This document shows, piece by piece, positions 32,934 to 37,352 of a stretch of DNA of 37,352 nucleotides. The stretch comes from Cyclobacteriaceae bacterium (lineage in GTDB: Bacteria > Bacteroidota > Bacteroidia > Cytophagales > Cyclobacteriaceae). The number at the start of each line of letters is the position of its first letter. The stretch's first letter is position 1. Under the pieces are notes generated by a model, which made no database searches, was not told the DNA's origin, and worked only from the letters and a program-made list of their open reading frames with translations. The stretch spans positions 1 through 37,352 of the forward strand of contig JAEUUD010000013.1 in the NCBI GenBank assembly GCA_016787625.1, read 5' to 3'. Position numbers and translations under genes: made by a program.

Positions 32934-34202
32934 TTAATAGTGGCACTTGGCACATTCCAATCCGCCGATGTCTTCCACCTTCATGGCTTTCTTGCCGGCA
33001 GTGCTGTGCAGTTCCACCAGCTTGTCATAGTAAGCATTACCCTTCGTATTCACGTCTGTCTTGCGATGACAGTCGATACACCAGCCCATGGTCAGTACCG
33101 AGTACTGCTTGACGACATCCATTTCTTCGATAGGTCCGTGGCAGGTCTGGCACACAACACCTGCGACGTTGACGTGTTGTGAGTGGTTGAAGTATGCAAG
33201 GTCGGGCAGGTTGTGGATACGCACCCATTCGATGGGCTTGGTAACGCCAGTATATGTAGAGGTCATAGGATCAAAACCTACAGCGGCATAAATCTTGGCG
33301 ATCTCACCGGCGCCTGTATTGGTTCCCTCCTTGATTTGAGAGTGACAGTTCATACACATATTAGGAGAAGGGATGTTGGCCTGCTTGCCCTTCATGGCTC
33401 CGGTATGGCAGTACTTACATTCAATTTCATATTGCCCGGCGTGAATCTTGTGTGAAAACGCGATCGGCTGCTTGGGCTGGTAATTGCGCTGAACACCTAT
33501 AGAATAGAGTCCATCGATGACACTCTTGAAGGTGATGGTGCCCACGATAAAGATGACCAGGAAGATAAACCCTGGGCTCCTCGACACGCTGGCGAAGGTG
33601 ATCGGAGAATTGACCACTTCACGGTCTTCCTCACTGAGGTCGCGCTGGTTGAGGAACCTGCGCAACGCGTTGACAATCAGTGCGAGGATGATGACCAGCA
33701 ACACGAGGATGATGATCATGCCGACGAGGATGGTATCGAGATAGGCTGTAGGTACAGCAGAGCCTCCACCGGCAGCACCGCCCGCAGCGGCCACCGGAGC
33801 AGCTTCCACTTTGGCGGCTTCAGCTTTTACATAAGCAAGAATGCTGAGAATCTGTTCGTCCTTATAACTGGAGAAAGCCGTCATCTGGCTCTTGTTGTAT
33901 TCTCCATAGATCTTGTTAGCGTATTCGTCGCCGCTGGCGATCACCTTGGCGGGGTTTCTCACCCAGTCGAAAACCCATTTCACCGATGGGACGCGGGTTT
34001 CGACGCCTGCGAGTGCCGGACCAATGAGTTTGGTCTTTACCCGGTGGCAGGTTTTGCAGTTTCCGTTAAAAAGTGCTTCGCCCGCGCTGATTACCGCAGG
34101 GTCCGTAGGGATATCCTGGGCTTGAAGAGAGACAGAGAGAAGAAGACTAACGAGAGCGGGTAAGACACAAGGAGAGAAACAGGAGATAAAGCGCTTCATC
34201 AT
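32934..34202 (-). CDS. actA: Alternative Complex III multiheme cytochrome ActA
   Basis: A 422-residue protein starting at MMKRFISC (ATG 34202). The longer frame from 34340 spans a clear promoter and is rejected. A signal peptide (PALVSLLLSVSLQAQ) precedes a monoheme domain with C49-x-x-C-H53 (CKTCH), then an Ala/Gly linker, a helix (DTILVGMIIILVLLVIILALI), a second helix (GFIFLVIFIVGTITF), and a C-terminal domain with five further heme sites: CKYCH, CMNCH, CQTCH, CIDCH and CAKCH. Six heme sites in all. ActA receives electrons from ActB and passes them towards ActE and the oxidase. It is the first gene of the operon. Confidence 0.95.
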   Translation of the reverse strand: MMKRFISCFSPCVLPALVSLLLSVSLQAQDIPTDPAVISAGEALFNGNCKTCHRVKTKLIGPALAGVETRVPSVKWVFDWVRNPAKVIASGDEYANKIYGEYNKSQMTAFSSYKDEQILSILAYVKAEAAKVEAAPVAAAGGAAGGGSAVPTAYLDTILVGMIIILVLLVIILALIVNALRRFLNQRDLSEEDREVVNSPITFASVSRSPGFIFLVIFIVGTITFKSVIDGLYSIGVQRNYQPKQPIAFSHKIHAGQYEIECKYCHTGAMKGKQANIPSPNMCMNCHSQIKEGTNTGAGEIAKIYAAVGFDPMTSTYTGVTKPIEWVRIHNLPDLAYFNHSQHVNVAGVVCQTCHGPIEEMDVVKQYSVLTMGWCIDCHRKTDVNTKGNAYYDKLVELHSTAGKKAMKVEDIGGLECAKCHY

Positions 34203-34419
34203 GTGGTTTAGGATTCCGCCTTTTATACGGAGATGCACAAATCTACATTCTGATGTCATTATTTCAAACATATTTTTGGGCTTTGGGCCTCTGCCATCAG
34301 ACATAAAAAATGTGTTAGTAACTTCACCAACCACGTTCAATCAAAGCACAACAATGTCATCCTGATTTGTTTGTTTAGAATGAATTTAAACAAAGAAAAT
34401 ATTTGAATTTCATGCTGAA
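34203..34419. other. Divergent intergenic region (217 bp) between actA and the 6-TM gene
   Basis: AT-rich region. It holds the strong minus-strand promoter for the ACIII operon. The remaining part (34270-34419) shows A/T tracts such as TTTGTTTAGAATG and AATTTAAACAAAG facing the rightward gene, but no full -33/-7 pair was identified there. No open reading frame with coding character was seen. Confidence 0.6.
34238..34268 (-). promoter_or_regulatory. Bacteroidota consensus promoter of the ACIII-oxidase operon
   Basis: The minus strand reads TTTG (34268-34265), a 19-bp spacer, then TAGATTTG (34245-34238), an exact match to the TTTG-N19-TAnnTTTG consensus. The -7 box lies 36 bp before the ATG at 34202, giving a leader of about 30 nt. 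It supports the short actA start and marks the beginning of a 15-kb respiratory transcription unit. Confidence 0.78.
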
Positions 34420-34992
34420 ATGAGCCCTTTTGAGTTCGTCACGGTTCTTATCTCTATCATCCTGGGTCTTGGCATTACCCAGATCATGTCCGGCATCGCC
34501 GATATCATTCATCAATGGGACAAAGTGAAATTGTACTGGCCCCACCTGCTGTGGATCATTCTTGTTTTCATACTTCATGTACAGGAGTGGTGGCTCACCT
34601 ACGAACTCCGTTCTGTTGAAGTGTGGCGGCTTCCATTTTTTCTCTTTGAGATCCTCTATCCCATCAGCTTGTTCATCCTGGCAAGGATTCTCTTTCCTTT
34701 CTCCGGCGATGAAACGTCCAACGACCTGAAAGTCTTCTACTTCCGCAACTTTCGGAAGTTTTTTCTTATGGTTATGATCCTCTCTGTGCTCTCGGGATTA
34801 GAAAATATCTTCACCCACGGACTCGGTCCGGAAGGATGGATGGTGAACACGGGCATCTTCCTGCTACTGTTGATTGTAGTGAAAATAAAAAATACCTCTG
34901 AACGAATTCATAAACTTGTGGCGATCACCTTGTTAATTGCTATGGTAACAGGAATCGTATTGAACGTGAATGAGTGGCTGATAACAGCTTGA
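34420..34992 (+). CDS. Six-TM membrane protein of unknown function
   Basis: A 190-residue protein with six hydrophobic segments (about 5-25, 43-58, 71-92, 113-130, 142-158, 167-184). The first, FEFVTVLISIILGLGITQIMSG, and the following WDKVKLYWPHLLWIILVFILHVQEWWLTYELR are the most conserved-looking parts; the second helix has a His and several Trp. No enzymatic motif is seen and I do not recognise a named family. It is divergent from actA, with 217 bp between starts, and lies 6 bp before the flavoenzyme gene, so those two likely share a transcript. Confidence 0.7.
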   Translation: MSPFEFVTVLISIILGLGITQIMSGIADIIHQWDKVKLYWPHLLWIILVFILHVQEWWLTYELRSVEVWRLPFFLFEILYPISLFILARILFPFSGDETSNDLKVFYFRNFRKFFLMVMILSVLSGLENIFTHGLGPEGWMVNTGIFLLLLIVVKIKNTSERIHKLVAITLLIAMVTGIVLNVNEWLITA

Positions 34993-34998
34993 CCCTGC

Positions 34999-36147
34999 AT
35001 GGCGACCAACACCTTTGCACCTACCTCTGTCCAGGCAACGCCTGACCTTCCCATACTCGGTACCTCTTCGCATGTCGCCGTCATCGGCGCTGGTGCATTC
35101 GGAGGGTGGTCGGCCCTTTCACTTCTCCGCAAGGGAATCAAGGTGACTCTCATCGACGCCTGGGGTGCCGGCAATTCCCGCAGCAGCTCCGGCGATGAAA
35201 CGCGTGTCATTCGCTCCACCTATGGCGCCAACAGCTTCTACTTCGACATGAACGTCAGGGCCTTGGAACTCTGGAAGGAGCACGAACAACGGTGGAATAA
35301 AAAACTCTTTTACAATACCGGTGTGCTATGGCTTTGTTATGAGGAGAAGACACCCATTGTTGACGATTCTATTCCATTTGCCAAGCGGCATAGCATGGAG
35401 TATGAATACCTGAGCAAAAGTGATCTCCAAAAAAAATACCCGCTGGTTCAAACGGATGATCTTCATCATGGCTGGCTGGATAGTCATGGTGGATACCTGA
35501 AGGCACGTGAAAGTTGCCAGGCCGTCCTCGAAGGATTCATCGCTGAAGGTGGAACTTACATCCAGGCTTTTGTTCAGCCGGGGCAGATTTCGTCCGGCTC
35601 GATGCAAGGAGTCCAACTCTCTAACGGTACTCACCTGAAGGCTGATGCGTACATCTTTGCCTGCGGCTCCTGGCTGGGCTACCTTTTCCCTGAAGTTCTC
35701 GGCAACGTGATCACGTGCAGCAAACAGGAGGCATACTATTTCGGTGTACCCAGAAGCCAAAGCCGTCAATACGACGCGATGCCTGTCTGGGTTGATGTCG
35801 ATGGCCAGGACTTTTATTATGGTATTCCAGGCAATGCAAACCGTGGCTTCAAGATTGGTGTTGATCGGCGGGGAGCCAAATTTGACCCCACCGATGGTGA
35901 GAGGATCTCAGACCCTGCAGTGCTTGCCCATGCGCGTGCTTTCATCGCGCATCGTTTCCCTGGTTTAAAGGATGCCCCTTTGGTTGAAAGTCGTGTTTGT
36001 CCGTATGAGAATTCTCCTGATGGCAACTTTGTTCTGGACAAGCATCCTGAAGCAGGCAATGTGGTGTTCCTGGGAGGCGGGTCAGGACACGGCTTCAAGC
36101 ATGGCCCGGCGTTGGGTGAACATGTCGCAGCAGTCCTGGGAGGCTAA
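34999..36147 (+). CDS. FAD-dependent oxidoreductase, sarcosine-oxidase-like (DAO family)
   Basis: A 382-residue member of the DAO superfamily resembling monomeric sarcosine oxidase and N-methyl-L-tryptophan oxidase. The FAD-binding motif VAVIGAGAFGGWSA lies at 26-39, with the ribose-binding acid in VTLIDAWG. The SSSGDETRVIRSTYG segment (62-76) aligns with the family's SHGDTR motif. The C-terminal part VCPYENSPDGNFVLDKHP contains C334, at the position of the covalent-flavin Cys of sarcosine oxidase, and the closing motif GGGSGHGFKHGPALGE is intact. It should oxidise a secondary amine or amino acid, giving H2O2; the substrate is unknown. No signal peptide. It follows the six-TM gene by 6 bp. 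Confidence 0.88.
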   Translation: MATNTFAPTSVQATPDLPILGTSSHVAVIGAGAFGGWSALSLLRKGIKVTLIDAWGAGNSRSSSGDETRVIRSTYGANSFYFDMNVRALELWKEHEQRWNKKLFYNTGVLWLCYEEKTPIVDDSIPFAKRHSMEYEYLSKSDLQKKYPLVQTDDLHHGWLDSHGGYLKARESCQAVLEGFIAEGGTYIQAFVQPGQISSGSMQGVQLSNGTHLKADAYIFACGSWLGYLFPEVLGNVITCSKQEAYYFGVPRSQSRQYDAMPVWVDVDGQDFYYGIPGNANRGFKIGVDRRGAKFDPTDGERISDPAVLAHARAFIAHRFPGLKDAPLVESRVCPYENSPDGNFVLDKHPEAGNVVFLGGGSGHGFKHGPALGEHVAAVLGG

Positions 36148-36216
36148 AAAGGAATTTGAAAATTTGGCAATTTGAAAATGGCTGATGTGTTGAGGGTAAG
36201 TAATCTGTGACTTAAA

Positions 36217-36286
36217 AGGAGTCAGAATACAGGAGTCAGAATACAGAAGTCAGAATACAGGAGTCAGAATACAGGAGCTGGAATCT
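36217..36286. repeat. 14-bp tandem repeat, four copies plus a degenerate fifth
   Basis: The unit AGGAGTCAGAATAC occurs at 36217, 36231 and 36259 exactly, at 36245 with one change (AGAAGTCAGAATAC), and in decayed form (AGGAGCTGGAATCT) at 36273. The units touch each other without spacers, so it is a tandem repeat and not a spacer array. Confidence 0.9.
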
Positions 36287-36387
36287 AGAAGGTAGTTGAG
36301 CTCCCTCCGCGATCTCCGCGCATCCGTTGCGAACTCTGAGGTTAAAATGCCGGGTTTCTGGTCCGAATGATAGGTAAAAGTCATTAG

Positions 36388-36415
36388 CCACGGATTACAC
36401 GGATTTCCACGGATT
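36388..36415. repeat. ACGGATT triple repeat
   Basis: Three copies of (C/A)(C/A)ACGGATT-like words in 28 bp: CCACGGATT, ACACGGATTT and CCACGGATT. This word pattern recurs in intergenic DNA of many Bacteroidota as far as I recall. Confidence 0.7.
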
Positions 36416-36444
36416 GAATGTTGTCTTCATTCGTCGTCCTGCAC

Positions 36445-36476
36445 TAATCACCACATCAGCCAATCACCACATCAGC
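36445..36476. repeat. 16-bp tandem repeat, two copies
   Basis: TAATCACCACATCAGC (36445-36460) is followed by CAATCACCACATCAGC (36461-36476), differing only in the first base. A decayed third copy runs from 36477 into the end of galM. Confidence 0.8.
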
Positions 36477-36484
36477 TAATCATC

Positions 36485-37352
36485 TCACATCACCCCAAAC
36501 CTGTACACTGTCTTCTGCTTATAGGTTTCTCCAGGCCTTAAGACGGTTGATGGAAAGGCTGGCTGATTGGGTGAATCAGGAAAGTGCTGTGCTTCCAGAC
36601 AGAAGGCCGTGCGAAAGTCATAGACCTTCCCTCCTTTTCCCGTCTCTGACTTACTGAGAAAGTTGCCGGAGTAGAACTGAAGGCCCGGCTCGGTCGTCAA
36701 CACCTCCATCATCCTGCCACTGGTCGGCTCGGTGACGATGGCCGCCATCGACAACTCACCCTCATTTTTGTTGAGGACCCAGTTGTGGTCATACCCTTTC
36801 CCGAAACGCAATTGCTCATCTTCACCGTTGATGCGTTCACCGATAGGATGTGCCTGAATGAAATCAAATGGTGTTCCCTTTACGGGTGCCAGCACGCCGG
36901 TAGGTATGAGTCCCTCGTCTACCGGGCAATACCGGTCAGCGTTGATGACGATCTGATGGCCGAGGATATCACCAGAACCTTCTCCTGCCAGGTTGAAAAA
37001 TGAGTGGTGCGTCAAGTTGACGATGGTGGTCTTGTCTGTGGTCGCTTCATAATCAATCACCAGTTCGTTATTCGCAGTGAGCGTGTAGGTGACCATCGCG
37101 GTCAATGTACCAGGGTATCCCTCCTCGCCATCCTTGCTTATATAGGTCATCACCAGTGATTCGCCCTGATCAGATGATTTAGGTTCCACATCCCAAATGA
37201 CATTATGAAATCCGCCAGGGCCTCCGTGCAGCGCGTTGGCTCCGTTGTTGGTGGCCAAGGTATATTCATTTCCTTCCAGGGAGAATTTTCCCTTGCCAAT
37301 CCTGTTGCCGTAGCGGCCGATCACGGCGCCGTAATACGGGTTGCCAGCGAGG
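36485..37352 (-). CDS. galM: Aldose 1-epimerase (mutarotase), 5' partial
   Basis: The 3' part of a GalM gene; the frame stays open to the right edge (LAGNPYYGAVIGRYGNR), so the start lies outside the window. The family motifs are present: GRYGNRIGKGKFSLEGNEY, NNGANALHGGPGGF with the substrate-binding His, VNLTHHSFFNLAGEG with the catalytic-acid His, GYDHNWVL with the sugar-contacting Asp, and FCLEAQHFPDSPNQ with the catalytic-base Glu. It interconverts alpha and beta anomers of galactose or glucose. The visible 289 residues cover most of a normal protein of about 350-390 residues. No obvious terminator follows; the repeat mosaic lies downstream. Confidence 0.95.
   Translation of the reverse strand, partial: LAGNPYYGAVIGRYGNRIGKGKFSLEGNEYTLATNNGANALHGGPGGFHNVIWDVEPKSSDQGESLVMTYISKDGEEGYPGTLTAMVTYTLTANNELVIDYEATTDKTTIVNLTHHSFFNLAGEGSGDILGHQIVINADRYCPVDEGLIPTGVLAPVKGTPFDFIQAHPIGERINGEDEQLRFGKGYDHNWVLNKNEGELSMAAIVTEPTSGRMMEVLTTEPGLQFYSGNFLSKSETGKGGKVYDFRTAFCLEAQHFPDSPNQPAFPSTVLRPGETYKQKTVYRFGVM

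Larger units (their letters stand above)
36148..36484. repeat. Intergenic mosaic of short direct repeats
   Basis: A 337-bp non-coding stretch between the flavoenzyme and galM. It contains at least five unrelated repeat types in a row: AATTTGAAAAT twice (36153, 36169); a 14-bp tandem repeat; CTCCGCG twice at 9-bp spacing (36305, 36314) followed by TTGCGAACTCTGAGGTTAAAA; an ACGGATT triplet; and AATCACCACATCAGC twice. No reading frame of coding quality and no classic terminator were seen. Confidence 0.8.

Noticed and set aside
34203..34340. N-terminal extension of ActA (start at 34340)
   Set aside because: The extension covers the consensus promoter and precedes the signal peptide.
36217..36286. 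Possible CRISPR array
   Set aside because: Units are 14 bp and contiguous with no unique spacers; no cas genes in the window.

Overview
The window reads as a chromosomal segment of a Bacteroidota bacterium, probably of the Cytophagales type. The evidence is a secreted protein with a type IX secretion (T9SS) C-terminal sorting domain, the long Bacteroidota form of IspG, an Alternative Complex III (ACIII) operon, and a promoter of the TTTG-N19-TAnnTTTG class. No rRNA, tRNA, insertion sequence, phage gene or CRISPR array was seen. Both ends are cut: the first gene lacks its 5' end and the last gene (galM, minus strand) lacks its 5' end beyond the right edge.

Left part (1-13695). A 5'-truncated T9SS-exported PKD protein with a cysteine-less Omp28-like domain ends in a strong terminator. 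TerC follows, with its own weak terminator. Next is a tight plus-strand set of three genes: a YfiT-like DinB-fold metalloprotein, a YheT-like alpha/beta hydrolase and an SRAP-fold protein that has lost its catalytic residues. On the minus strand lie a lysine-rich lipoprotein and the chain ispG - small membrane protein - MmcQ/YjbR. An SDR oxidoreductase diverges from mlaE-mlaF, a lipid-transport ABC pair, which converges on a MacB/FtsX-type permease.

Central and right part (13781-34202, all minus strand). This is one respiratory block. From a near-consensus promoter at 34238-34268 the order is actA-actB-actC-actD-actE-actF, coxB, coxA, ctaA, ctaB, two subunit III genes and subunit IV, ending in an intrinsic terminator at 19050-19085. 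ACIII oxidises menaquinol and reduces cytochrome c domains; the aa3 oxidase passes those electrons to oxygen; CtaB and CtaA make heme A. Past the terminator lies a second module, apparently for oxidase maturation: a SCO-like protein without copper ligands, a DUF420 (CtaM-like) protein, a GTG-initiated 85-residue CxxC membrane protein, a DUF983 protein, and a 1204-residue, roughly 12-TM orphan histidine kinase.

Right edge (34420-37352). A six-TM protein of unknown function and a sarcosine-oxidase-like flavoenzyme read rightward. Then comes a 337-bp intergenic region built from several unrelated short direct repeats, followed by the 3' part of galM.

The points most worth a second look are the SRAP pseudo-enzyme, the degenerate SCO in the oxidase maturation module, the uncharacterised 85-residue CxxC protein, the giant kinase beside the oxidase genes, and the repeat mosaic near 36.2-36.5 kb.
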